The translations under genes and the position numbers were made by a program. Shown here in pieces: positions 7,521-14,940 of a DNA stretch of 20,245 nt. The DNA comes from Deltaproteobacteria bacterium. GTDB taxonomy: Bacteria > Desulfobacterota > DSM-4660 > Desulfatiglandales > HGW-15. The stretch covers positions 1 to 20,245 of the forward strand of contig JAFDIX010000064.1 of the NCBI GenBank assembly GCA_019307805.1, given 5' to 3'. Within the stretch, counting starts at the first letter, position 1, and each line of letters starts with the position of its first letter. The notes under the pieces were generated by a model that did no database searches, was not told the DNA's origin, and saw only the letters and a list, made by a program, of their open reading frames with translations.

Positions 7521-7549
7521 CCCGGGCAGGATTCTTATTGCTGCCCGGG
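7521..7549 (-). terminator. Putative terminator downstream of hipA
   Basis: A 9-bp perfect stem, CCCGGGCAG (7521-7529) and CTGCCCGGG (7541-7549), with an 11-base loop lies 21 bp past the hipA stop. Read on the minus strand it is followed about ten bases later by a T-rich run. The T-run is displaced, so the call is moderate. The rest of 7332-7520 shows only the palindrome at 7421. Confidence 0.55.
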
Positions 7550-7570
7550 TAACTCTGTCTCGGCGGGGGA

Positions 7571-8821
7571 TCAGCTTCCAGCCTTCAATGTTGATTTTCT
7601 GATAAAGGCAATAATTTCTTCAACGATTGCAGCATGCCCGTACTGCTCCGAGAACTCGTCGGCGACAGAGTCTATCGCTGAGGAAAGCCTGCGGGCCGTT
7701 TCTCTTACGATTTTGTGGATGAACCGGGGTTTGATGCCCACACCTGCGGCGAGGCGTTCCCAATGGCGCTCTTGGATCCATTCCGACCGGTTTTCTCCGC
7801 CAATGCGCATGGCGAGACGCTGGTTCAAATCCGGATAAACGCGGGTGCAGAGGAGGTCATAGAAAGGTGCCAGCCTGGGACCCTCGGGGGTGAAAAACAT
7901 GGCGAGGTTCTTGGCGTGGGCATCAGCGTTTCCTGTTAGGGCATTGAACACAACCCATGTGAGAAGGGCTTTCTGGTCTGCTGCCGGGTTGGTGCTGTGT
8001 CGCTTTAGAAGGGAGAAACAGTCCACAAGCGTGGGCCCTCCTTCGCTCTCGTATTTCTGATCGGGCAGAAATCCAAGCGCCTGGCAGAAGTCCTCCTGGT
8101 GGAGACGCCGTACCGTCTCCACTTCATCCCGTTCCCGGTCGAAGCGTTCAATAATGTAAAGCCTTTCGCGACCGGCACGCAGGCATACCTTGGGAACGGA
8201 CAATCCCATTTGTGCGGCCAACATCATACAGAAGGTTTCGTTTTCAACGGTCTCCTTGAAGCCCGGGATCGGGGGTTTCAGGATATGGGTGCTGGGTGAG
8301 TTGCCCGTGGCGAGGGAGACCCGGTCTCCTTCCATATAAACCGGCAATTTGCTCTGCGCCCCGGCAAGAGACAGTCGGACGCCTTCTACTCCGAACAGGA
8401 GGGGCCTCTTGGGCAGTTCGGCAATCAGTTTTTGAAGCGCTTCTTCTTCGAGTTCCCGATATCCGGGTTTCAGGCGGGGTCTAAGCCCTTCCGGCAGGAT
8501 CGATACTGCGCCGGCGCATTCCTGCCCGATTTCACGCAGCAGGGCGAAGTCATTCTGTTCGGAGATACCGAGTCCGCGGGCGAGGATTCTCCGGATCTCC
8601 GCCTCCGGAAGCAGGTTCGAGAAGAAGGGCCTTGCCCTATCATCGGTGTAAGGTTCCTCCTGCAGCAGCAAGGAGAGAGACAGGGGGGTGGCATGCCGGT
8701 CTTTAAGCCACGAGAGGCTGTATTGAAATACGAAGCGCCTCCGTTCATCCAGCCATAAATGCCCGATGAGGTGATCACCCAAATAGACTTCCAGCCTGCT
8801 TTCCGTTTCTTTTCTATTCAT
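7571..8821 (-). CDS. hipA: HipA-family serine/threonine kinase toxin
   Basis: 416 aa from the ATG at 8821. HipA landmarks are in order: N-terminal HipA-N1 domain (LEVYLGDHLIGHLWLDE, about 10-110), GVRLSLAGAQSK (147-158), ILKP (180-183, ATP-contacting Lys182), ERFDR (225-229), HQEDFCQALG (241-250), catalytic loop GNADAHAKN (297-305, Asp300) and FYDLL (320-324, Mg-binding Asp322). E. coli HipA phosphorylates glutamyl-tRNA synthetase and stops growth; the target of this one is unknown. All catalytic residues look intact. The longer open frame runs back to 8947, but that part overlaps hipB out of frame; the 8821 ATG gives the usual 8-bp overlap with the hipB stop and the usual protein length. It is the second gene of a hipBA operon on the minus strand. 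Confidence 0.92.
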   Translation of the reverse strand: MNRKETESRLEVYLGDHLIGHLWLDERRRFVFQYSLSWLKDRHATPLSLSLLLQEEPYTDDRARPFFSNLLPEAEIRRILARGLGISEQNDFALLREIGQECAGAVSILPEGLRPRLKPGYRELEEEALQKLIAELPKRPLLFGVEGVRLSLAGAQSKLPVYMEGDRVSLATGNSPSTHILKPPIPGFKETVENETFCMMLAAQMGLSVPKVCLRAGRERLYIIERFDRERDEVETVRRLHQEDFCQALGFLPDQKYESEGGPTLVDCFSLLKRHSTNPAADQKALLTWVVFNALTGNADAHAKNLAMFFTPEGPRLAPFYDLLCTRVYPDLNQRLAMRIGGENRSEWIQERHWERLAAGVGIKPRFIHKIVRETARRLSSAIDSVADEFSEQYGHAAIVEEIIAFIRKSTLKAGS

Positions 8822-9044
8822 CCGGCCAGCCCTTTGGACCAATCCGAACCTCGAGCCCCAGGCATCCCAGTACCTGAAGAGTTTTGCCCAGTTCCGCAGT
8901 AGGCTTTCCATTCTCCAGATCGGAAAGGAAACGGTAGCCCACCCCACATAAGGCGGCTGTATCAGTCAGCGTCAACAGGTCATGTTTCCGCCGGTTTCTA
9001 ATGGCCGTTCCTACATCAGCCGCGTTACGAATCTTTAAAGTCAA
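8814..9044 (-). CDS. hipB: HipB-like antitoxin, XRE-family HTH repressor (TTG start)
   Basis: 76 aa from the chosen TTG at 9044. The helix-turn-helix reads VGTAIRNRRKHDLLTLTDTAALCGVGYRFLSDLENGKPTAELGK, split here only for description: helix 2-3 is LTDTAALCGVGYRFLSDLE, the classic Cro/CI type, with SDLENGK as the end of the recognition helix. It should bind and neutralise HipA and repress the operon. The open frame extends to 9107, but that extension contains the -35 box, the -10 box and operator O1. GGAGGA at 9051-9056 lies six bases before the TTG, so the short form is preferred. It overlaps hipA by 8 bp. Confidence 0.88.
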   Translation of the reverse strand: MTLKIRNAADVGTAIRNRRKHDLLTLTDTAALCGVGYRFLSDLENGKPTAELGKTLQVLGCLGLEVRIGPKGWPDE

Positions 9045-9061
9045 ATTTGGTCCTCCGGATA

Positions 9062-9083
9062 AATATTCCCGATCGGGAATATT
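9062..9083. promoter_or_regulatory. hipBA operator O1 (perfect 22-bp palindrome)
   Basis: Core TATTCCCGATCGGGAATA, with symmetry extending two bases further on each side to 9062 and 9083. Centre at 9072/9073. It overlaps the -10 box and the transcription start of hipBA. This is the expected position for HipB auto-repression. Confidence 0.8.
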
Positions 9084-9107
9084 ACCGGAAAATACAGTCC
9101 TTGTCAA
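9079..9107 (-). promoter_or_regulatory. Sigma-70-like promoter of hipBA
   Basis: On the minus strand TTGACA (9102-9107), a 17-base spacer and TAATAT (9079-9084) make a near-consensus promoter directed at hipB. Its -10 box overlaps the end of operator O1. Confidence 0.8.
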
Positions 9108-9113
9108 TGGGTT

Positions 9114-9131
9114 TATTCCCGATCGGGAATA
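9114..9131. promoter_or_regulatory. hipBA operator O2 (perfect 18-bp palindrome)
   Basis: TATTCCCGATCGGGAATA, identical to the O1 core, with its centre at 9122/9123. This is exactly 50 bp from O1 and just upstream of the -35 box. Confidence 0.78.
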
Positions 9132-9162
9132 TCAGGCACGTCTTCATCGAGTAAGCGCTTTT

Positions 9163-9182
9163 TTATTCCCGTACGGGAATAA
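9163..9182. promoter_or_regulatory. hipBA operator O3 (perfect 20-bp palindrome, GTAC centre)
   Basis: TTATTCCCGTACGGGAATAA with the centre at 9172/9173, again exactly 50 bp from O2. The central four bases are GTAC instead of GATC, still symmetric. It lies 17 bp from the 3' end of the upstream gene. Confidence 0.75.
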
Positions 9183-9199
9183 TTTGAGGTGATTGCGGA

Positions 9200-11020
9200 T
9201 TAGATGTATTGCCGGGCGATTTTTCGAATATGGTGCCCCTCGAGGACGTGGAACTGCCGGATCTTTTTGAGGGTGACCGGAGAGAGGACGCCAACAGGGA
9301 TGTATATGATCCTTTTTCCAAGTTTTGCAGCCAGGCTATGACACCAGCCTGAAGGAGGGTCGGCAGCCACATAGACGACGTTCTTCTCCAGGCAGTAGTC
9401 TATGGCGGCCATAAGGAGCCGTTCAGGCTTGTTCCGGGCCGCATCAAAAAAGGGATCCTTCCAGATATCGTATACCCGCAATGGGGGATAGGTCAGCATG
9501 AAGCCCCCATACTGACACCTTGAGATGCCGGGACCATCCATCACCTCACCGGCAGGGGTGGCATAGAAGGCCATATCCGATTCCTGGCTGTGTTCGCCAA
9601 GCCAGGTGACCTTCCAGGGGAAGGCCTCTTTTCCTTCCCTGTCCGGCAGATCCGGATCAAAGATGACGGCCACGGAGCCTACCTTACCCCGGAGGGGTCG
9701 CTCCTCCTTGACATATATCTTTTTTTGGGGCCATTCCCTGATGGTCTGTCTGATATCCAGACCGTCCATCATGGAGCTGACAAAGGGGACGATGCGACTG
9801 TTTTCTTCGGCCTTGATCTCGAAGGCCTTTTTCTGGAGATAATGGCCGTACCCTTCTACCACCACGTCCTCCGGCGGGTAGGAGCAGATATAATCTGCCT
9901 GAAAATTCTTTTTCCATTCCCCCGGGACCTTCTCTCGTTTCTTCTCCCTGATGGGGACCGGCACCAGTCTTCGCCGAAAGGTCTTCATCTGTCGATGAAA
10001 CCGAATCCTTTTTTCGTCCAGAAAAAGATCTTCTCCACTGAGCCGCAGCACCGGAAGTCCGGGGTCTTCACTCTGCCAGGGATATTCGCTGCCCTTTTCC
10101 CATACCTCGTAGGCAAAGTTGTCATCCGCGGCTCCCCTGGCGGCAATGATGAGTTGATAGAAGCCGGGCACAAGCCCCCTGGTAAGGAGGGCGTAGTTTC
10201 TGGCAAATTTGAAGAGGACTTTTATTTGACCGGGAGAGAGTTCCTCCTTGTTCTTTTTGCGGTGATTTTCCTTGGCCGTCTCCATAAGCGTGCTGTTGAC
10301 AGCCATCCTGTCCAAAACCTCATTGCCCTCTTCAGAACGCAGTCGCTCGTACTCGGCTGCAAGAAAAGGCATTTCAGCAAGAATCTCCCTGCTTGATTCC
10401 CTGTGGAGGTGGGCCAGGCCTACGCCCTCTCTGTTTCTCCTCCCTATGACCACTGTCTGGGTTTGGCCCAGGATATTCAGGATACCGGGCAGATGGTAGA
10501 GACCGCAGACGAATAATGTTCGCTTGCCCGATTCCTGAAGCTGCTGAAGGTGGTAGGCCATGGTCTTTTCCCTGAGTTCATCTTCCAGGGAGCGGGGATC
10601 ATCCCGGTGGGTTTGAAGGTATGCCTGGCAATACATGAAGTACCCGACCTTGGTAATGGCATAGGGATCAGGGAGGGGGGTGTTGTCAAGGGGATATCCT
10701 TCAGTGTCCCGGTCCACAAATTGAATGGGAATGCCCTTTTCTTGAGCCAACCTCATGGCCTCGACCTGGCCATCAGTGGGCTCCACCGTCAGATAAATGA
10801 AGGTGCCGTCCTTTTCCCGGTAATGCACCACGGACAGGAGGGGAAGCCTTTGAACGGCTTTCAGCAAGGGATCCTTGAGTGTGAAGGGATACTCAACCGC
10901 GACACGCTCCGGCCGGAATTCATTAAACTGGCGCCGCACCTCGAGGGCAAACTCCATCCGGTTGTGAAGGATGGGCACAAGCCGAACGTTTTCCCATTGA
11001 ATCCTATTGTTCTCCGTCAT
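9200..11020 (-). CDS. MoxR-associated protein of unknown function with TraB/DUF5682-like N-terminal domain
   Basis: 606 aa from the ATG at 11020; two earlier in-frame ATGs at 11041 and 11026 lie inside the end of the ATPase gene. I do not recognise a named family for the whole protein. Residues 1 to about 200 resemble the TraB/PrgY/EreA-type and DUF5682 proteins: VRLVPILHNR, RPERVAVEYP near 36-45, GIPIQFVDRD (96-105), DELREKTMAYHLQQL (147-161), and RTLFVCGLYHLPGI (167-180), where the CGxYH segment is the closest match. A charged helical middle (about 205-300) and an unassigned C-terminal domain (about 375-606) follow. The latter has GYGHYLQKKAFEIKAEENSR near 390 and VYVAADPPSGWCHSLAAKLG near 549. 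There is no signal peptide and no membrane helix. It overlaps the upstream MoxR-type ATPase gene by 17 bp, so the two proteins probably work together. Confidence 0.75.
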   Translation of the reverse strand: MTENNRIQWENVRLVPILHNRMEFALEVRRQFNEFRPERVAVEYPFTLKDPLLKAVQRLPLLSVVHYREKDGTFIYLTVEPTDGQVEAMRLAQEKGIPIQFVDRDTEGYPLDNTPLPDPYAITKVGYFMYCQAYLQTHRDDPRSLEDELREKTMAYHLQQLQESGKRTLFVCGLYHLPGILNILGQTQTVVIGRRNREGVGLAHLHRESSREILAEMPFLAAEYERLRSEEGNEVLDRMAVNSTLMETAKENHRKKNKEELSPGQIKVLFKFARNYALLTRGLVPGFYQLIIAARGAADDNFAYEVWEKGSEYPWQSEDPGLPVLRLSGEDLFLDEKRIRFHRQMKTFRRRLVPVPIREKKREKVPGEWKKNFQADYICSYPPEDVVVEGYGHYLQKKAFEIKAEENSRIVPFVSSMMDGLDIRQTIREWPQKKIYVKEERPLRGKVGSVAVIFDPDLPDREGKEAFPWKVTWLGEHSQESDMAFYATPAGEVMDGPGISRCQYGGFMLTYPPLRVYDIWKDPFFDAARNKPERLLMAAIDYCLEKNVVYVAADPPSGWCHSLAAKLGKRIIYIPVGVLSPVTLKKIRQFHVLEGHHIRKIARQYI

Positions 11021-11879
11021 CCCCATCCAGCATATCCCCAAAGTAGAGCGCTGCCGTCGGTTCCAGGATCATGGAGGCCGCTTCTTTCATGTGGTCCACA
11101 ATGCCCGCCGCCTGTCCGGCAGAGATTAACGGTTCCCCGCTTTTCACAAGCCTTTTCAGGGCATAACGGGCGATGTTAATGCCGTCCCGCACGGTGTATC
11201 TTTCATCCGCTTCATGGGCGACTTGAAGGAAATCCACCACGTAATCGAGGATGACCTCATCGGCAAAGGGGAGGTTGGTCTTGAGGATCAGAAGTTCTTC
11301 ATCCCGGTCAGGAAAGTCGATGAATATTCGAGGCTGTAGTCTTGAGTGGATATACTCGGGGAGATCAAAGGTGCTCGCATCGTCATTCATGGTGGTACAG
11401 AGCCGAAACTCTGGATGGGCCTTGATCTTTATGCCGGCAACAATGGACTCCACATAGCGTCTGATATCCATGAGGGGTGCCAGGGAGGCCCAGCTCTTCT
11501 CACTCATCCGGTTCCCTTCATCGATGACGGCGACCCCCCCCTTTATCATGGCAGTGACGAGGGTGCTGGCCATATATTTGATCTTTCCCGCCTCGGATAT
11601 GACCGGGGTGACGATGAGATCCTCAGGCCTGGTATCCATGGTGGCCTGGAAGAGGTAGACGGGCCTTTCCAGGACCCGGCCGGCGTGGTAGGCCAGGGTC
11701 GTTTTTCCTACCCCGGGTTTCCCGATAAGTCTGGGATTCAGGGGCAGATCATCGTCACCGATGACGAGCCAGGCGGCCAGGACCTGGGTCAGGAGATCCT
11801 CCTGGCCGACCCACTGCATGGGGACATCATCCGGTTGTGTGAGGTAGAGTTCAACCCCGTCTATATCCACCTTTTCCAT
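11004..11879 (-). CDS. MoxR-type AAA+ ATPase
   Basis: A 291-aa protein with GKPGVGKT (53-60, Walker A), VAVIDE (116-121, Walker B), MNDD near 164-167 (sensor 1 Asn165), HSRLQPRIFIDFPDRDEE near 178-195 with candidate arginine fingers, and VRDGINIARYALK near 230 (sensor 2 and lid). These fit the MoxR/RavA branch of AAA+ chaperone-like ATPases, which remodel a partner protein. Most MoxR systems carry a VWA-domain partner; none is visible next to this gene, and the 606-aa protein takes that place. ATG is preceded by AGGAGG nine bases upstream. It is the first gene of a two-gene operon with its own promoter. Confidence 0.88.
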   Translation of the reverse strand: MEKVDIDGVELYLTQPDDVPMQWVGQEDLLTQVLAAWLVIGDDDLPLNPRLIGKPGVGKTTLAYHAGRVLERPVYLFQATMDTRPEDLIVTPVISEAGKIKYMASTLVTAMIKGGVAVIDEGNRMSEKSWASLAPLMDIRRYVESIVAGIKIKAHPEFRLCTTMNDDASTFDLPEYIHSRLQPRIFIDFPDRDEELLILKTNLPFADEVILDYVVDFLQVAHEADERYTVRDGINIARYALKRLVKSGEPLISAGQAAGIVDHMKEAASMILEPTAALYFGDMLDGDDGEQ

Positions 11880-11920
11880 TTTCCAGATCCTCCTAAAAAC
11901 CTTTATGATACTCGTCCTAG

Positions 11921-11949
11921 AATATAATCCTCGCCCCCGCGTAAGGCAA
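11921..11949 (-). promoter_or_regulatory. Putative sigma-70-like promoter of the MoxR operon
   Basis: On the minus strand TTGCCT (11944-11949), a 17-base spacer and TATATT (11921-11926) lie 41 bp upstream of the ATPase start, oriented toward it. Confidence 0.6.
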
Positions 11950-12240
11950 GCGATAGTACCTCGTATCGTAAATTTCCGGATTTAAGCGCACAAGACTTTG
12001 AATGAAAATCGGATTCATTTGCGCAAAGGCACACGGTGCAAGGCTCACGGCACACGGGAAAGGAAGGTCAAATTGTACAAGGATCATGATTCACATAATG
12101 AGTATTTCATGTTCAAAGCCCTTTCAGGGTGTTGAAATATTGTGCCTTTTAGCGTAAAAAGAAAGGGCATTTCTAAAAACGGTCATTTTTTCTCTCAACC
12201 CACTGGGCGAGGAGCCTGAATGAAAACTATGGAGGCCCCA
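11950..12240. other. Intergenic region between divergent operons, with a possible plus-strand promoter
   Basis: No gene is visible. A weak promoter-like pair, TTGTAC (12073-12078), 17-base spacer and TAATGA (12096-12101), could drive the SH3-domain gene. An 8-bp inverted repeat, GCCCTTTC (12118-12125) and GAAAGGGC (12161-12168), encloses a 35-base AT-rich loop and may fold in the leader. Two copies of GGCACACGG occur near 12028 and 12050. None of these is decisive. Confidence 0.35.
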
Positions 12241-12900
12241 ATGAAGAAATTGTCAACTATGGCAGCCATCCTGGTGATTACTTGTGCTATGACCAACGTG
12301 GGCTGGGCCCGCATGGCCTATGTAACGGATTCCTTCAGGATCAGTTTGAGGACGGGTCCAAGTCTTGAGAACAAGATTCTCAAGTTTCTTCCATCGGGTG
12401 AACCGGTTGAGGTCCTGGATACCCAGGAGGGTTGGGATCAAATCGAAGCCCTCAACCCTGAGCAAGAGGGTCTCAAGGGGTGGGTTTTGAGTCGGTATTT
12501 GATGGAACGTATTCCCTGGGAGCAGCAGGCAAAGGCTTCGATTCGTGAGAATGGGGAAATGAGAAAAAAATTGGTCGAGACCCAGGAGGCACTGAACCGC
12601 ACAACAAGCCATGAGAAGGAACTCAAAAAGAAGCTTCAGGAAACCGTGACAGCCATGGATAAAATCGAGAATGATTTTAGAGAACTCAAAAAAGGGGCCC
12701 CTGATTATCTCAGGTTGAAAGTCGCCTACGAAAACGGGCTGAAAAAAATTGAAGGCTTGACAAGGGAAAATGACACGTTAAAGTCTTCTCAGACGAACAG
12801 ATTTTTTGCACTGGGGGCACTTGTGTTGCTTTGCGGCTTGATGCTTGGAGTGGTCACGGGCAGGCAACAGAGAAAACGCCGATCCCTACTCTACTCTTAA
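12241..12900 (+). CDS. Envelope SH3-domain protein with coiled coil and C-terminal membrane anchor
   Basis: 219 aa from the ATG at 12241, which has GGAGG five bases upstream; an ATG 21 bases earlier also has a usable site, but the later start gives a standard signal peptide (MKKLSTMAAILVITC). After cleavage comes a bacterial SH3 domain (about 25-85: RMAYVTDSFRISLRTGPS, then GWVLSRYL), a long charged coiled coil (about 95-185, rich in E, K, L), and a C-terminal hydrophobic helix, FFALGALVLLCGLMLGVVTG, followed by basic residues. This order matches the SH3-and-anchor family related to YgiM. The SH3 domain and coiled coil should be periplasmic, with the protein held in the inner membrane by its C-terminus. 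A cell-wall role is likely but unproven. Confidence 0.82.
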   Translation: MKKLSTMAAILVITCAMTNVGWARMAYVTDSFRISLRTGPSLENKILKFLPSGEPVEVLDTQEGWDQIEALNPEQEGLKGWVLSRYLMERIPWEQQAKASIRENGEMRKKLVETQEALNRTTSHEKELKKKLQETVTAMDKIENDFRELKKGAPDYLRLKVAYENGLKKIEGLTRENDTLKSSQTNRFFALGALVLLCGLMLGVVTGRQQRKRRSLLYS

Positions 12901-12977
12901 GAACCGTCTGCTTTGTGCCGGGAAGCGGCTATTGGCCGGTTTACAAGCTGAAATAACACAATCACCCCCACCCTGAT

Positions 12978-12999
12978 CCTCCCCTCCTTAAAGGGGAGG
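12978..12999. repeat. GC-rich hairpin, probable dispersed repeat
   Basis: CCTCCCCT and AGGGGAGG with a CCTTAA loop sit in a C/G-skewed stretch (12960-13020) after the SH3 gene. There is no T-run after the stem, so it is not a classical terminator. Its composition resembles short repeats scattered in many large genomes; only one copy is in this window. Confidence 0.4.
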
Positions 13000-13048
13000 G
13001 CAGTAAAGGGGGAGTTTATGTGATGGGTCTATTCTGAAAGGAACGGGG

Positions 13049-13198
13049 ATGACGAAGCAAGAACTCGCGAAAAGGATAAAGGAAATTCTAAAGACGGGAG
13101 CAGACCTTGATTTTCTGCTGGCGTTGAAGAAGGGGGATCTGGAAAATCTCATCGCCTGCATTCGGGACAGGGTGGATCATATGGGAGAAGAATCCTGA
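13049..13198 (+). CDS. Small 49-aa hypothetical protein
   Basis: A short open frame starting MTKQELAKRIKEILKTGADL and ending RVDHMGEES. It has an AAGGAA site eight or nine bases before ATG. The composition is that of a soluble, helical, charged protein (K, E, D, L), with one cysteine (IACIRD). It has no membrane segment. It lies 82 bp before the flavoprotein gene, same strand, and may share its transcript. I recognise no domain; function is unknown. Good codon pattern and ribosome site favour a real gene over chance. Confidence 0.6.
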   Translation: MTKQELAKRIKEILKTGADLDFLLALKKGDLENLIACIRDRVDHMGEES

Positions 13199-13208
13199 AG
13201 GCCAACAG

Positions 13209-13261
13209 CCCCGTGTTACGGTGACGGGGTGAAGATTGATACAGAAGGCCCTCTTCGGGCC
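13209..13261 (+). promoter_or_regulatory. Two small hairpins in the leader of the flavoprotein gene
   Basis: CCCCGT (13209-13214) with ACGGGG (13224-13229), then GGCCC (13247-13251) with GGGCC (13257-13261). They lie between the small gene and the strong GGAGGAG site before ATG 13281. They may shape the transcript or attenuate it; the second stem is not followed by a T-run. Confidence 0.35.
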
Positions 13262-13280
13262 GTGAATCACGGAGGAGAAT

Positions 13281-14927
13281 ATGTTAGACGGACATCAACC
13301 TGAGGACAGTAATCAGCGTGCCCAATCGGAACAGGCACAGGCCCAACTTGTGGCCATGTTTGAATCAATGACCCAGGAGGTCCCCCTGATTCTTTTCACG
13401 AGCCCTGCACAAAATGAACCACTGAACCAGGCCTCACGGCAGGTGATTCGCGCAATCCGGGAAATGGCCCCGAAGGTATCCTTAAGGGAGTATGACCTGG
13501 GGCATGACCTTGCCCAGAAATATGATGTTACATCAGCACCAACCCTCCTGTTCGACCCTGAGCAGTATAATATGCGATGGCTGGGAGCCCCTGCAGGGGA
13601 AGAGGCAAAGGCCCTGGTGGAAGCTATCGTCATGATGGGAAACAGGGCAACGGGAATCAGCGAAAGTTCCCTTGGTGTCCTGGGGCAGATCGATTCTCCC
13701 CGCCACGTCAAGGTATTTGTAAGCCTTTCCTGCCCCTATTGCCCCCAACAGGCGGTCAACGCCATGAAAGCAGTCATTGAGAGGCCGGACCTGGTCTCAC
13801 TTGAAATCATTGATGTCCAGGCAAATCCGGACCTGGCAGAGGAGTATTCGGCCTTCAGCACCCCCCAGACCTTTGCCAATGAGGCCCTCATTGCACAGGG
13901 CGCGCAACCCGAAGAGCTCTTCATGCTCTCTCTTCAAAAAATGGAGCAGCAGACCGTCTTTATCCCCGAGAGCGATGCCGAAGAAGTGGAGGCGGACATT
14001 GCCATTGTGGGCGGCGGTCCTGCCGGCCTGACCGCCGGAATATATGCTGCTCGAAGTGGTTTGAATACGGTCGTTATAGAAAAGGGAGCGCTTGGGGGGC
14101 AGATCGCCACCACGCCGGTCGTGGAAAATTATCCGGGCCTTACCCAGGTGGGAGGGAAGACCCTGGTGGACATCATGGTAAGCCATGCCCTGGAATATGT
14201 GAAAATTTTCCCCGGGGAAGAGGTCATGGAAATTCATCCCGGCGACCCTGTAGTCGTTCAGACCAGCCGAAGACGGTTCAAGGCAAAGGCGGTTCTCCTG
14301 GCAACGGGTGCCAACCACCGCCATCTGGGAATCCCGGGGGAATCCACCCTTTCCGGCCGGGGTGTCAGCTACTGCAGCACCTGTGACGGGCCCCTGTTTA
14401 AAGGCAAAAAGGTGATCATTGTGGGTGGCGGCAACAGCGCGGTGACAGAGGCCATCAATTTACACAATGTGGGTGTCGAGGTGACCCTTGTCCACAGGCG
14501 GGACACACTGAGGGCCCAGGACCATCTGATCAAAAACCTTTCTGACAGCAACATCCCGGTTATTCTTGATACGGTCGTCAAGGAAATTCGAGGCACGGAA
14601 AAGGTCAGGGAGGTGGAACTCACCAGCAACAAGACCGGTGAGAGCTCTACCATGGCTATCGATGGTGTGTTTGTGGCCATCGGATATGATCCTGCCGTGC
14701 AGCTGGCCCAAAAGGTAGGGGCCGATCTGACGGAGGATGGGTTTGTCAAGAGGGATAACAAGCACCGGACCAATATCCCGGGAATCTATTCTGCCGGGGA
14801 TGTTGAAGGGGGGTACAAACAGATTGTGACCGCTGCAGGCCAGGGAGCGGAAGCGGCCATGTCGATTTTTGAGGACCTTGTCAATCCTTACTGGAAAAAA
14901 GAGACCGGGCAGGCAAAAGCAAAGTAA
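13281..14927 (+). CDS. AhpF-like / thioredoxin-reductase-like flavoprotein disulfide reductase with N-terminal double thioredoxin fold
   Basis: A 548-aa protein. Residues about 20-120 form a thioredoxin fold without an active-site CxxC; about 140-225 form a second fold with SCPYC (C151, C154). Residues 237-548 form a thioredoxin-reductase core: GGGPAG (244-249) for FAD, CSTC (365-368) redox pair, GGGNSA (382-387) for the nucleotide, and SAGDVEGGYKQIVTAAGQG near 504-522 for FAD. This is the AhpF order (electron flow from NAD(P)H to FAD, CSTC, then CPYC to a peroxiredoxin or thioredoxin-like partner). The HRRDTLRA segment (405-412) is the NADPH-binding pattern of thioredoxin reductase, so NADPH may be preferred. 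No ahpC lies in the window. The start is well set by GGAGGAG three bases before ATG. It converges with the diadenylate cyclase gene, with only 13 bp between stops. Confidence 0.88.
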   Translation: MLDGHQPEDSNQRAQSEQAQAQLVAMFESMTQEVPLILFTSPAQNEPLNQASRQVIRAIREMAPKVSLREYDLGHDLAQKYDVTSAPTLLFDPEQYNMRWLGAPAGEEAKALVEAIVMMGNRATGISESSLGVLGQIDSPRHVKVFVSLSCPYCPQQAVNAMKAVIERPDLVSLEIIDVQANPDLAEEYSAFSTPQTFANEALIAQGAQPEELFMLSLQKMEQQTVFIPESDAEEVEADIAIVGGGPAGLTAGIYAARSGLNTVVIEKGALGGQIATTPVVENYPGLTQVGGKTLVDIMVSHALEYVKIFPGEEVMEIHPGDPVVVQTSRRRFKAKAVLLATGANHRHLGIPGESTLSGRGVSYCSTCDGPLFKGKKVIIVGGGNSAVTEAINLHNVGVEVTLVHRRDTLRAQDHLIKNLSDSNIPVILDTVVKEIRGTEKVREVELTSNKTGESSTMAIDGVFVAIGYDPAVQLAQKVGADLTEDGFVKRDNKHRTNIPGIYSAGDVEGGYKQIVTAAGQGAEAAMSIFEDLVNPYWKKETGQAKAK

Positions 14928-14940
14928 GGGGAGGTTATGT

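Noticed and set aside
8822..8947. N-terminal extension of HipA by 42 codons
   Set aside because: It overlaps the hipB coding frame, lacks HipA similarity, and the ATG at 8821 gives the normal operon overlap and length.
9045..9107. N-terminal extension of HipB by 21 codons
   Set aside because: The extension would be encoded by the promoter and operator O1, and its start is a TTG inside the -35 box.
9062..9182. Possible short CRISPR array from three evenly spaced repeats
   Set aside because: The repeats are fully palindromic, only three, one differs in its centre, and they fall on the hipBA promoter; operators explain them better. No cas genes are present.
9590..10396. Long plus-strand open frame of 268 codons
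   Set aside because: It lies wholly antisense to the 606-aa MoxR-partner gene, has no recognisable family and reads as a reverse-strand shadow of a GC-rich coding frame.
12978..12999. Terminator after the SH3-domain gene
   Set aside because: The stem is GC-rich but no T-run follows; a dispersed repeat is more likely.
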